Shown: positions 1 through 7,452 of the stretch, piece after piece
How the letters are laid out: every line of letters begins with the position of its first letter
How positions within the stretch are numbered: the stretch's first letter is position 1
Source: Myxococcales bacterium
Lineage (GTDB): Bacteria; Myxococcota_A; Polyangia; Polyangiales; JAFGIB01
Length of the DNA: 64,000 bases
Assembly: GCA_029880325.1 (NCBI GenBank)
Contig: JAOUOP010000011.1
Coordinates: 62,001-126,000 of the forward strand
Direction: 5' to 3'
The notes under the pieces: generated by a model
Database searches by the model: none
The model's input: the letters and a program-made list of their open reading frames with translations, nothing else
What the model was told of the DNA's origin: nothing
Translations under genes and position numbers: made by a program

Positions 1-354
1 GCCGAGGCGCACGCCGTCCAGTTCGTGGTTGAGCGCCACGTTGATCTCGTCGCGCTGCTCGGTCACCGCGCGCGAGGCCGAGGTGCGGATGTCGATGGAG
101 GCGCTGGTCCAGACGTCCACGGTGTAGACCAGCTCACCGCGGGTGCGCTCGGCCAGGTCGGCCGCCATGCGCAGTCGCGGCGTGATCACGGTGGTGCGGT
201 CGCTGTCGTTGCGCACGTACAGCGTGCTGGTCAGCTCCTGGGCTGCGGCCGTGTTCGACGTGTTCGACGTGGTCGCGAGCCCGAGCGCGAGCCACAGCGC
301 CGCTGCCCAGTGGCGCCGACCCACGCGCCCATCGGGTATGGAGTTCGCAGTCAC
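1..354 (-). CDS. DUF3570-type outer-membrane barrel protein, truncated by window edge
   Basis: Only the first 118 codons are inside the window and the gene runs off the left edge. The reading starts at a GTG whose bases overlap the stop codon of the upstream gene (GTGA), so translation is probably coupled. The N-terminus has a signal-peptide-like hydrophobic stretch ending near residue 38. It is followed by a conserved-looking block containing VYTVDVWTSASIDIRTSAS and VTEQRDEI, which I recognise as the start of the DUF3570 family of predicted beta-barrel proteins. A short tandem nine-base repeat encodes TSNTSN just before the predicted signal cleavage site. The function of DUF3570 is unknown. 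In other genomes it commonly sits in small redox-related operons, which fits the haem-motif neighbour two genes upstream. The family call rests on recall of the motif. Confidence 0.75.
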   Translation of the reverse strand, partial: MTANSIPDGRVGRRHWAAALWLALGLATTSNTSNTAAAQELTSTLYVRNDSDRTTVITPRLRMAADLAERTRGELVYTVDVWTSASIDIRTSASRAVTEQRDEINVALNHELDGVRLG

Positions 355-1106
355 GGGTTGGCCGCCTCCGCCGCGCCGGGCGCGAAGCTCAGCTTCAGGT
401 CGAGCACCGACTCGCTGTCGTCGGGCATCAGCGTCAGCGCTTCGGGGCCCTTGTCGAAGGGAACCTGCACGCGCCGCCCGTAGTTGAACTCGTCTTCGGT
501 GATTTCGATGTTGAGCACGTAGCTGCCGTCGGGGGCGACGCGGCCCATGTGATCGCGGCCATCCCACTGGCCCTCGTGGGTCATGCTGTGGTCGGGTAGG
601 GTGGCGCTGGAGACGGCGTCGGGGGTGTCGGCGCGGCAGCGGCGGGCGTCCCAGACAAAGAGGTTGCGAAGCCGCACTCCGGCCCAGACCAGGGGCGTGG
701 CGACGTAGCGGCCCTCGGCGTCCTCGATCCAGACGGCGCCGCAATTCTCGGGCTCGTAGAAGCCGTGGTAGGTGGCGCTCTGGAAGCTGAAGCTCAGGCT
801 GCCGGCACTGCCCTCGGCCGCGTCCGGCAGCAGACAGCGGTCCATGGTGGTGGCTTCTTGAATCGAGGCTTCGACCGCGCGCAGCTCCGCTTCGTTGAGG
901 CCGACGCCCCCGTCGGCGAGCACGCTGCCGACCCGCGGGGGCTCGTAGCCGATGGTATTGCCCGGCGTATAGAGGCCCAGAAGCGGGAAGCGCTCGGCGC
1001 GTTCGGCGGCGGCTTCGGCCGAGAAGGGGTCGGCGGCGGGCGCGCCACAGGCGAGCGTGATGAGGCACGCCAAAAGCGACACGCCGGTCAGGCGCGGGCG
1101 TTTCAT
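351..1106 (-). CDS. DUF2271-like lipoprotein
   Basis: A 251-residue protein beginning MKRPRLTG with a hydrophobic segment and a lipobox ending LACG, so it is a predicted lipoprotein. The C-terminal third contains WDGRDHMGRVAPDGSYVLNI, a pattern like that of FlgD/DUF2271 proteins, where a W-G-D-G-V-G-Y series forms a small beta-sandwich. The start codon overlaps the stop of the upstream CxxCH gene by four bases (ATGA), and the stop overlaps the start of the DUF3570 gene. The three genes therefore look like a tightly coupled operon. An in-frame upstream extension exists but overlaps the neighbour and lacks a signal peptide, so I chose the internal ATG. The precise role is unknown, and the family assignment is moderately sure. 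Confidence 0.7.
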   Translation of the reverse strand: MKRPRLTGVSLLACLITLACGAPAADPFSAEAAAERAERFPLLGLYTPGNTIGYEPPRVGSVLADGGVGLNEAELRAVEASIQEATTMDRCLLPDAAEGSAGSLSFSFQSATYHGFYEPENCGAVWIEDAEGRYVATPLVWAGVRLRNLFVWDARRCRADTPDAVSSATLPDHSMTHEGQWDGRDHMGRVAPDGSYVLNIEITEDEFNYGRRVQVPFDKGPEALTLMPDDSESVLDLKLSFAPGAAEAANP

Positions 1107-1954
1107 CGGTGCCTCCAGCGGCGGCGGGCCGTCCACAGTGCCAGCGCGCCGAGCATCCAGATGGGAGTCCGGCCCGGGGCGCCGTGTCGGGAGGCTATCG
1201 CGGACACGGCGCAGCTGCCGCGCAGGCGCGTCTCGTAGTGCTCGGCGGCCGAGGCCGCGGGCAGAAGCGGGCGCGAGATCATGGTCACCGCGTCCGAGTG
1301 GGGATCGCCCGAGACCTTTTCGGTGGCCACGAAGCCGGCCGACAGCCAGATCGCGCCCTGCCAAGTCGGCGGTGCGGTCCAGCTGATGCGCGTCTCCTCG
1401 GCGCCGCAGGAGAGCACCGCGGCCAGGCAGCGTTGGCCCAGGGCGTTCGCGTCGCAGCGCACGGCTTCCTCGGTGGTCGCCTCGCCCGGGCGCACGCGAA
1501 AGAGCTTGGTGGCCTGGGCGCCCTCGGGCAGCACGCACAGCTCGCCGTCTTCGGCGTCAGCCGCGGGCGCGACCTCCAGGCTGCCGGATGCCATGCCTGT
1601 CTCGGCCACCAGTTCCAGTACCAGGCCCATGCTCGAAGGCTCCTCACCCTGCTGGCGGATTTCGGCGGCGCGGCGGGCGAAGTCGGGCCAGGCGATGTTT
1701 AGCTCGTAGCGCTGCCCTGGGACATAGCCATTTTCGGGCACGCCCTCGATGCGCAAGGTCAGGGGCTCCTTGTCGCCATGGCAGACGTCGCAGCCGTAGC
1801 CCTCGGCCGGCGAGCCGGTGAACCAACGGCCGCCGCCGCCGCCGTTGTTGGCGTCGTCGAAGTAGCTGCGCGGCTCGGTGAAGGCGCGGGCAGCGCGCGG
1901 TTGAGCGCTGATCGCGGCGACTATCAGCAGCGCGGCCGCTCGTCCAAACGTCAC
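1103..1954 (-). CDS. Exported protein with one haem c-type CxxCH motif and C-terminal anchor
   Basis: About 283 residues. A signal peptide (FGRAAALLIVAA then ARA) is followed, after a Gly-rich stretch, by a single CDVCH motif near residues 55-59, the covalent haem-binding signature of c-type cytochromes. The central part is a beta-rich region with several Cys residues and resembles the choice-of-anchor or reelin-like domains of deltaproteobacterial surface proteins. The C-terminus is a short hydrophobic helix followed by RRRWRHR, typical of a sorting or anchoring tail. I placed the start at an internal GTG because it puts the signal peptide at the N-terminus; a GTG at 2035 would add 27 residues. 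It heads the operon with the DUF2271-like and DUF3570 genes. A role in periplasmic electron transfer is inferred only from the haem motif. Confidence 0.6.
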   Translation of the reverse strand: MTFGRAAALLIVAAISAQPRAARAFTEPRSYFDDANNGGGGGRWFTGSPAEGYGCDVCHGDKEPLTLRIEGVPENGYVPGQRYELNIAWPDFARRAAEIRQQGEEPSSMGLVLELVAETGMASGSLEVAPAADAEDGELCVLPEGAQATKLFRVRPGEATTEEAVRCDANALGQRCLAAVLSCGAEETRISWTAPPTWQGAIWLSAGFVATEKVSGDPHSDAVTMISRPLLPAASAAEHYETRLRGSCAVSAIASRHGAPGRTPIWMLGALALWTARRRWRHR

Positions 1955-2218
1955 AAGCTCGGGACGCTTTGCCGCCGCTCGATGTCGGACTCGTGTCGCC
2001 GCCGAGGGCGCGTTGTGGGGAGGCTGACCGGTCACTTCGAACGCCGATCGATAGGTTGAGGCCGGGACACGCGGTCGCGGTGCCGCTCCCTACCGCGCGT
2101 CGCCTACGCGGTCAACCGTGGCTGTGGCGCAAGGGCGCTGTACATTCCGCGCCGCTCCCGGTATGGACCTCCCCGGGTCCAGCCTGGCCGGGCCCACGAG
2201 CGTGAACGAGGTGAGCGG

Positions 2219-2857
2219 ATGAACAAGACTCTGATGTGGCGAGCGGTTGTGTTGCTGTCGATTACCTGCGGTGTCGGCTGCAGCAAGGTCGAGGACACCA
2301 GCGGCGACGACGAGGGCACGGAGTCGAGCACCAGCGCCATCAGCGGTGGTGATGGCGGTGCCAGCAAGGGCGACGACGGGGCGGGCCAAGGCTCCAGCGA
2401 TGGGTCCAGCGATGGCGGCAGCAGCGGCAGCAGTAGCGGCAGCGACGAAGCCGGCGGGAGCGACGGCGAAGCGACCGGCGACGACAGCTTCTTCGTCGAC
2501 GCGGGCATGTACGCCAACGTCGACGGCGGCATTCCCTGCGGCGCCACCTATTGCGCGCCCGACGCCTGCTGCGCCGATCAATTCGTCAGCGTCTGCGGCG
2601 CGCCCATCGGCGAGCGCGGCTGCATTATGCCGCCACCGGCGGACACCTCCTCCGACCCGCGCTGCCCCGAGCTCAACCTCATGGGCTTCTTCACACTGCC
2701 CAGCTGTTGCACCGAGGACGGCATGTGCGGCATCGACGCCGCCAACTTCGGCACCGGCTGCATCGAAAACGCTAGGTTTGCCGAGCTTGCCTCCCAGATG
2801 GGTGGCGGCGGCGTGGACGCCTCCGTCTTCCCCGGACCGCAGATGTGCGACCAGTAG
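2219..2857 (+). CDS. Cys-rich lipoprotein with Ser/Gly/Asp linker
   Basis: A 212-residue predicted lipoprotein: an N-terminal hydrophobic segment ends in the lipobox GVGC at about residues 18-21. Residues 25-85 are a low-complexity Ser/Gly/Asp linker that probably holds a C-terminal Cys-rich domain away from the membrane. That domain has about ten cysteines, including the segment SCCTEDGMCGID, which closely matches one in the lipoprotein at 37177-37713. A good ribosome site (gaggtgagcgg) precedes the ATG. It is followed directly by the barrel gene, with the two genes overlapping or nearly touching, so they are probably co-transcribed. The function is unknown; disulfide-stabilised surface lipoproteins of this style are common in Myxococcota. 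Confidence 0.7.
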   Translation: MNKTLMWRAVVLLSITCGVGCSKVEDTSGDDEGTESSTSAISGGDGGASKGDDGAGQGSSDGSSDGGSSGSSSGSDEAGGSDGEATGDDSFFVDAGMYANVDGGIPCGATYCAPDACCADQFVSVCGAPIGERGCIMPPPADTSSDPRCPELNLMGFFTLPSCCTEDGMCGIDAANFGTGCIENARFAELASQMGGGGVDASVFPGPQMCDQ

Positions 2858-2889
2858 TGCGGGCGCCCCAACCGGGAGCTTGCAGCGGC

Positions 2890-4890
2890 GTGCGGTGCTG
2901 CTGGCTCTTGCTCTGCGCTGCGCTGGTGGCCCCTGTCCAGGTGGTCCAGGCGCAAGCCGAAGCGGCTGTGAACGCGGCTGAAGCGTCTGCTGAAGCGTCT
3001 GCTGAAGCGTCTGCTGAAGCGTCCTGGGCCCTGCGCCATCGCCGTTTCAGCACCCGCGGTGGCAGCAGCGGCGGTCTCGACCTCGCCCATCCGGGCAGCG
3101 GCGAGCAAGGCGCCGTGCGATTGCAGCTCGCCATCGACGCGGCGCCGGCCGACGACTTTTTGCTTGAGGGCCAGAGCCTGGGGCAGCTGCGCCAGACGCT
3201 TTCACTCGGGGTCACGGCGCTGCCTTCCATGGAGGTGTTCGCGGCGCTCGCCGGTTCGAGCAGCAGCAGCGACAGGGCCGAGCCTTCACCCACCTCGCTA
3301 CAGGCCCAGCGTGGACAACTGGGCGTCAAAGTATTCGGCGCCCAGCTGCGTCCCTTGCATCTGGGCGGACAGCTGAGCGCCCAGATGCAGAGCGATCAGG
3401 GCAGCCAGGCGCCGCTCTTGTCTGCCACCAGCATCGACCTGCGCGCGGTGGCCGCCTTCGATCTGCGCGATCGGGCCCAGGGGCTGCCGTGGGTCGCGCG
3501 TCTGAACCTCGGCTATCGCTTCGACAACAGCGCCCGCGTGATCAAAGCGACCGAGGACGGGCGCTACGCCCTGCTCGACGACGCGCGCGATCGAAACGAT
3601 GAAGATCGCCATTTGGTTTCGCGCCTCGAGCGCTATGCCATGGGCGTAAACCGGGTCGACCGTTTCGAGGTGGGTGTTGGTGCCGAGCTGCCCCTCGCGA
3701 TCGCGCGTGACAGTTATCTGCACCCGCTGGTCGAGTGGCGGCTGGGCGTTCCGGTCAATCGCCAGGGCTACACCTGTCCGCTGCGCACCGACGACGATGG
3801 GGCAGCGACCCGTCAAAGCGGCGTCGACAGCTGCCTGGGCCTGGAAGGTTTTGCCGCCTGGCCCATGAATCTGAGCTTCGGCCTGCGCGCGGTGCCGCCG
3901 ATTCGCGGCGTCTCGCTGTCGCTCATGCTGGATCTGGGCCTCGGCGGTAGCGACCGTTTCGTGCACGAGCTTGCGCCCAATACGCCTTTCACGATCGGAT
4001 TCACTCTCGGTTATGATTACGACGCGCGGCCGGCGAAGGTGGTGCGTGTGCCCGCGGTGGTCGCCGAGAAGAAGCCGGCGCCCGGGCGGGTGTTGGGCCA
4101 GGTGGTGGACGCCGAAAGCGGCGCGCCCATCGCCGGCGTCACCATCGCCCTCGGCGCGCGGGGGCCGGGTCTGTCGAGCGCGGCCGATGGAAGCTTCATC
4201 AGCCACGAGTTGAGTCCGGGCGCCGTCGACTTCTCTTTGAGCCATGCCGACTACGAGTCATCGAGCTGCAGCGCCGAGATCGCGAGCGCCGGTGGTGATG
4301 TCGAGCTGCGTTGCTCGCTGAAGGCCCTGCCGGTATTCGGCAGCCTGCGCGGGCGCGTGACGGATGTCTTCGGCGAGCCCATCGCTGGTGCCCAGGTCGT
4401 GCTCAAGGGAGCGGGCGAGCTGCAGGTGGTCAGCGACGGGCGTGGTGGCTTCGAGTTTCCGGAGCTGTCGCCCGGCAGTTACTGGGTCCGGGTCGATTCC
4501 GGCGCCCACCTGTCGCGTGCCAGCGCGCTCGAGGTCGCGCCGCGGCAGGGCCGCGAGCTGTCGGTGGCGCTGCTCGGCCGTCCGGCCCAGCCTGGCGTGG
4601 TCATCGAAGAGGGGCGTGTGGTGGCCGCGGCCCTGCGTTTCGAGGGCAGCGAGACCCAGCTCGGAGACGAGGCAGCTTTGGCGCTGGCGGAGGTCGCCGA
4701 CCTGCTGCTCCGGCAACCTCCAGAAGGCCGCGTGCGCATCGTGGGCGGCGGTGACGGAGCCACCTCGTTGGCACGGGCCCAGGAGATCCAGCGACGCCTG
4801 GTGGAGGCCGGTGTGCCGGCTTCGAGCCTGGACGTGGCTGGCGAAGAGGCCGAGCGCGTCGAACTCTCGCTCGTCGTTGCAGGGCAGTGA
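2890..4890 (+). CDS. Outer-membrane barrel with two carboxypeptidase-regulatory-like repeats and degenerate OmpA-like tail
   Basis: About 666 residues from the GTG chosen here, which gives a clean signal peptide (MRCCWLLLCAALVAP to VQA) preceded by a gggag ribosome site. Upstream in-frame GTG codons at 2845 and 2857 overlap the previous gene. After a repeated EASA tract come alternating amphipathic strands with aromatic ends, as expected for a beta-barrel (to about residue 395). Two Ig-like carboxypeptidase-regulatory domains follow, each with the pattern GRV-D-G-PIAG-V (around VDAESGAPIAGVTI and VTDVFGEPIAGAQV). The last 90 residues resemble an OmpA-like peptidoglycan-binding fold (RVRIVGGGDGA, ARAQEIQRRLVEAGV) but lack its usual GHTD motif. 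It is probably an envelope structural protein; the exact role is unknown. Confidence 0.65.
   Translation: MRCCWLLLCAALVAPVQVVQAQAEAAVNAAEASAEASAEASAEASWALRHRRFSTRGGSSGGLDLAHPGSGEQGAVRLQLAIDAAPADDFLLEGQSLGQLRQTLSLGVTALPSMEVFAALAGSSSSSDRAEPSPTSLQAQRGQLGVKVFGAQLRPLHLGGQLSAQMQSDQGSQAPLLSATSIDLRAVAAFDLRDRAQGLPWVARLNLGYRFDNSARVIKATEDGRYALLDDARDRNDEDRHLVSRLERYAMGVNRVDRFEVGVGAELPLAIARDSYLHPLVEWRLGVPVNRQGYTCPLRTDDDGAATRQSGVDSCLGLEGFAAWPMNLSFGLRAVPPIRGVSLSLMLDLGLGGSDRFVHELAPNTPFTIGFTLGYDYDARPAKVVRVPAVVAEKKPAPGRVLGQVVDAESGAPIAGVTIALGARGPGLSSAADGSFISHELSPGAVDFSLSHADYESSSCSAEIASAGGDVELRCSLKALPVFGSLRGRVTDVFGEPIAGAQVVLKGAGELQVVSDGRGGFEFPELSPGSYWVRVDSGAHLSRASALEVAPRQGRELSVALLGRPAQPGVVIEEGRVVAAALRFEGSETQLGDEAALALAEVADLLLRQPPEGRVRIVGGGDGATSLARAQEIQRRLVEAGVPASSLDVAGEEAERVELSLVVAGQ
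2977..3024 (+). repeat. Four tandem copies of a 12-bp unit
   Basis: The unit gctgaagcgtct occurs four times head to tail (the last copy ends in c). It encodes the EASA tract just after the signal peptide of the barrel gene. The copies are in frame, so copy-number change would alter linker length without a frameshift. Confidence 0.9.
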
Positions 4891-4902
4891 CGCGCGGCTG
4901 GG

Positions 4903-5607
4903 CTACTGACCGGCGTCCAGGTCGGGATCGCTGCCGGCGTCCATGGTCGGCTGGTTGAAGCCACCGCCGAAGAGGCCACCGAACAGCCCGGCGATACCGG
5001 CGTCGCCGCCACCGAAGAAGCCTCCCAGCAGACCGCTCAGCAGGTCGGTGCCGGCGACCGCGCCGGTGCCGGTGCCGGTGCCGCCGCTGCACAGGGAGGT
5101 GTCGAAGGTGCAGGTTTCGGGGTCGCACAGCAGGGTGCCCACGCCCTGGGCCAGGGAGCCACAGCTGGCGCCGCCGAGGTTGGCCGGATTGCAGCCGGGT
5201 CCGGTGCCGCAGGGGGCGCTGCCGCCCCCGCCGCTGCACAGGGCGACCTCGAAGGTGCAGCTGACCGGATTGCACAGCAGCCGGCCTTCGCCCAGGCCCA
5301 TGGACTGACAGCTCTCGCCGCCGAGATCGGTTGGATCACAGCCCAGGCCGGTGCCGCAGGGGGGCGCGGCAGGGGGCTCGGGGATCGCGGCGTCGACGGT
5401 GGTGGTCACGATGGGCTCTTCGACGGCCGCATCGAGCGGCTCCACGTAGGGTATCGACGAGGCATCGGGCGCATCGCTCGGTTCGGGCGAGCCGACGGGC
5501 AAGGGCGAGGTGGGGGCACAGGCGGCGCCGAAGGCGACCAGGGTGGCCAACAGGTCCGTGGCGCGCGCGCCGGCGGAGGGGAAGAGGGGGTGCGTGTGAC
5601 GGGTCAT
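4903..5607 (-). CDS. Lipoprotein with two myxo-type disulfide repeats
   Basis: A 234-residue predicted lipoprotein starting MTRHTHPLF, with a hydrophobic stretch and a lipobox ending FGAAC. A Pro/Ala-rich spacer leads to two tandem copies of a Cys-rich unit of the form CGTG-GC-P-LGG-SC-S-G-L-C-P-CTF-LC. I recognise this as the disulfide repeat frequent in myxobacterial surface proteins (consensus G-SC-SLG-G-L-C-CTFDTSGC). The C-terminal 80 residues are Gly/Phe-rich (GLLGGFFGGG, AGLFGGLFGGG) and end in an acidic tail. A longer N-terminal extension is open but would bury the signal sequence. The gene converges with the barrel gene, ending 12 bases from it. The function is unknown; a related repeat recurs in the gene at 50633-51214. 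Confidence 0.7.
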   Translation of the reverse strand: MTRHTHPLFPSAGARATDLLATLVAFGAACAPTSPLPVGSPEPSDAPDASSIPYVEPLDAAVEEPIVTTTVDAAIPEPPAAPPCGTGLGCDPTDLGGESCQSMGLGEGRLLCNPVSCTFEVALCSGGGGSAPCGTGPGCNPANLGGASCGSLAQGVGTLLCDPETCTFDTSLCSGGTGTGTGAVAGTDLLSGLLGGFFGGGDAGIAGLFGGLFGGGFNQPTMDAGSDPDLDAGQ

Positions 5608-6008
5608 TGTGGAGAAACGCGATCGGTCCTTGGGTCGGCTGCTGGACGCGCCGGGGCCGGCCCACGCGGCGTCGAGAGCTTTCTTCAGATCGGCGCCGCG
5701 GGCAAGGGGCTTCCGAGGCTGGGACGTCGCCGGCAGCGACCGGGCGCTGCCCACAGACTGCGGTGGTCGCGCTCGCGGCAGGAATGGCCTGTCCAGGCCG
5801 GTCTAGTCACCCGTGTCATCTCCCTGCGCGACGCGCTGGTGGCGATTTGCAGCCTGCTGCCGTCGTGGCATGTGGGCGTGGAGGTTGCGGCCGACACCGT
5901 CGAGGTGAGGGTGGATTGAGCCCCGTGGGGCTGGCAGGCAAAAGCAGCGCGCCGCCGCGGCCGGTTGCCGCGACGGCGCTGTGTTCGAGGCCCGTACTTG
6001 ACGCGTTG
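5608..6008. other. Gene-free stretch
   Basis: About 400 bases between two leftward genes. I see no open frame with coding character. The only structure recognised is a GC-rich hairpin with a T-run near 5941-5980, annotated separately as a terminator of the gene to its right. A short agcccc/ggggct hairpin lies near 5920. Confidence 0.5.
5941..5980 (-). terminator. Intrinsic terminator after the small acidic lipoprotein gene
   Basis: Read on the minus strand, 5980-5968 (gcgccgtcgcggc) pairs with 5962-5950 (gccgcggcggcgc), with one G-U pair and a five-base loop. A short run ending in four T residues follows. It lies about 30 bases beyond the stop codon of the 6009-6275 gene. Confidence 0.6.
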
Positions 6009-6275
6009 TTATTCCTCTTCCTGCTCGGCCTCGTCGTGCTCGTCTGCTGCCTCGTCTTCCGCCGGCGGATCGGCCGCCGGCTGCGCTCCCTCGATGTCCT
6101 CGTCCGCAGCGGGCGCCTCTTCTTCGGGATTGACCGCGGGTTCGGGCGCGGCGGGCTCGGCCGGTGCCGGCTCCTGGTCGGCTTCTGCAGCAGGCGCGGC
6201 CTCGTCCTTCTTCTCGTTGCAGGCCAGGGCTGCGAGTGCGACGGCGCATACGACGATCCAGATTCTCAGGTTCAT
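6009..6275 (-). CDS. Small acidic lipoprotein
   Basis: An 88-residue protein starting MNLRIWIVV with a lipobox VALAALAC. The mature part is almost entirely Glu, Ala, Pro and Asp, and ends in EEE. A strong ribosome site (cgaggaag) sits seven bases before the ATG. It is a predicted lipid-anchored disordered protein, with no recognisable domain and an unknown role. The strong start signal, lipobox and downstream terminator support a real gene despite the biased composition. Confidence 0.65.
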   Translation of the reverse strand: MNLRIWIVVCAVALAALACNEKKDEAAPAAEADQEPAPAEPAAPEPAVNPEEEAPAADEDIEGAQPAADPPAEDEAADEHDEAEQEEE

Positions 6276-6568
6276 GGTCTTCCTCGGGGTTGGGAGGCTT
6301 CGTAACGGCCAGTGTGGCGCGTCGCCGACGGAAGCACGGGGCGTGCCAGAACTCCCGGGGTCGGCCCCCTGCGCGTCATGTTGAACAACGATTGGCCAGG
6401 ACCGTGGCCACGAGCTGCCCAAACCCGGATGCACCCGTGAGTGCCGCTTTGACGCCAGCCGCGTAGAGCAAGAACTGCTCTTGGGCCTGGGCTCACGCGC
6501 AAGGCTTGCGCGATTGTTTCATCCCCCCAACTCTAGAGAGGCGATCGGTTTGAAACCACCACAACTTC

Positions 6569-6656
6569 GCGGGTTTAGCGGGCCCAGCGCACCGCCACGG
6601 CGCCTTGAAGTAGCTCGAGCTACGCCTGCGGCACCGTAACGGCACGCTGAACCCGC
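6569..6656. repeat. Imperfect inverted repeat enclosing a 14-base palindrome
   Basis: The arms gcgggtttagcg (6569-6580) and cgctgaacccgc (6645-6656) are complementary except at one base. Between them lies the perfect palindrome gtagctcgagctac (6610-6623). A folded RNA or REP-like extragenic element would look like this. There is no T-run to make it a terminator. Confidence 0.55.
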
Positions 6657-6699
6657 TCCCCCTCGCGAATTTGCGGCAATACGTTCAGGACTACGACAA

Positions 6700-6867
6700 C
6701 TAGATGTGCTCGGCGGGAGTGCTGAGCCGATGATCGGGGTCGATACGATGCCAGATGCAAGGACGGCCTCCGCCGGAATACTCCGTGTATTTCAAGGGGG
6801 CCGGACGCCGCAGCTGGCGCCGTAGCGGTCCCGAGAGCGGATCATGACTCCCGCCGAGCACATCTAG
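6700..6867. mobile_element. Possible MITE: 168-bp element with perfect 21-base terminal inverted repeats
   Basis: The left end (6700-6720) begins ctagatgtgctcggcgg and the right end (6847-6867) is its exact reverse complement over 21 bases. Imperfect complementarity continues a further 15-20 bases inward. The 126-base core has no open frame. No clear target-site duplication is visible. The size and ends suit a non-autonomous transposon remnant, but a large structured RNA is equally open. Confidence 0.4.
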
Positions 6868-6928
6868 GCTGGTATGGAGCCGGCGCGCCCGGACGCGTTC
6901 GGGGTCGAGGGCGTCCGGGCGCGCGTGA

Positions 6929-7201
6929 TCAGTATTCGTCGTCTCCGCCTTCGTCGCCGTAGTCTTCGTCGTCGGGGGGCGGCTCGTTCTTCTTCTTCTT
7001 GGCCTTCTTCTTTTCGGCCTTCTTCTTTTCGGCCTTTTTGGCCTTCTTGGGAGGCTTCTTGTCCTCGTCATCGAGCGGTAGGGGCTCGTTCCAGGCGTCG
7101 AGTGGTGACAGCTCGGGTGCATCGGCCGAGGCGACCGCGGGCAGGCCCACGAAGGTCAAGGCTGCGCCGAGCGTTACGCCAGCGAAGGTCATTCGGATCA
7201 T
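6929..7201 (-). CDS. Small exported protein with a Lys/Ala-rich central tract
   Basis: A 90-residue protein with a typical signal peptide (MIRMTFAGVTLGAAL to ASA), a short Pro/Asp-rich part, a strongly basic central run of repeated KKAEKKK units, and an acidic C-terminus rich in Asp, Glu and Tyr. It has no recognisable domain. The signal peptide and charge-segmented layout suggest a secreted or periplasmic polymer-binding protein, but this is a guess. A second in-frame ATG lies three codons in. The upstream region shared with the divergent methyltransferase/ATP-grasp gene contains a 24-base-arm hairpin. Confidence 0.55.
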   Translation of the reverse strand: MIRMTFAGVTLGAALTFVGLPAVASADAPELSPLDAWNEPLPLDDEDKKPPKKAKKAEKKKAEKKKAKKKKNEPPPDDEDYGDEGGDDEY

Positions 7202-7335
7202 GCGATTGTTTTCCTATTTGGCTTGCTGCTGAGTCGGGTCCACGGCGCAACAGGCGCCGTCGCCCGGGTGCGACGGACCGCGCTTGGGCCGCTCACCGTA
7301 CTGCGGGTCCACCACCAGACACCCGTCGCAGCCGC

Positions 7336-7399
7336 GCGGTCACCACCCCGGCCCTGCACGCGGCCAAACGCCCGTGTGCAGGGCCGGGGTGGTGACCGC
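7336..7399. repeat. Perfect 24-base inverted repeat with 16-base loop
   Basis: The arms 7336-7359 (starting gcggtcaccaccccgg) and 7376-7399 are exactly complementary. It lies between two divergent genes and has no T-run on either side, so it is unlikely to be a terminator. A regulatory dyad, extragenic palindrome or mobile remnant are options. Confidence 0.75.
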
Positions 7400-7452
7400 T
7401 TGCGCCCAGGCCGTGTCATGGCTTTTGAGACACCTCTTCAGGGATCGTTGCA

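Larger units (their letters stand above)
6276..6928. other. Gene-free stretch rich in inverted repeats
   Basis: About 650 bases without a convincing open frame. It holds two distinct dyad elements: an imperfect one around 6569-6656 and a long one with perfect 21-base ends at 6700-6867, both annotated separately. Possibilities are mobile-element remnants or a structured RNA; nothing in the sequence decides between them. Confidence 0.6.

Noticed and set aside
5331..6305. A 324-codon Arg-rich plus-strand frame
   Set aside because: It runs through an intergenic region and opposite two lipoprotein genes, with composition typical of non-coding GC-rich DNA.
7336..7399. Hairpin considered as a terminator
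   Set aside because: It lies between divergent genes and has no T-run on either strand.
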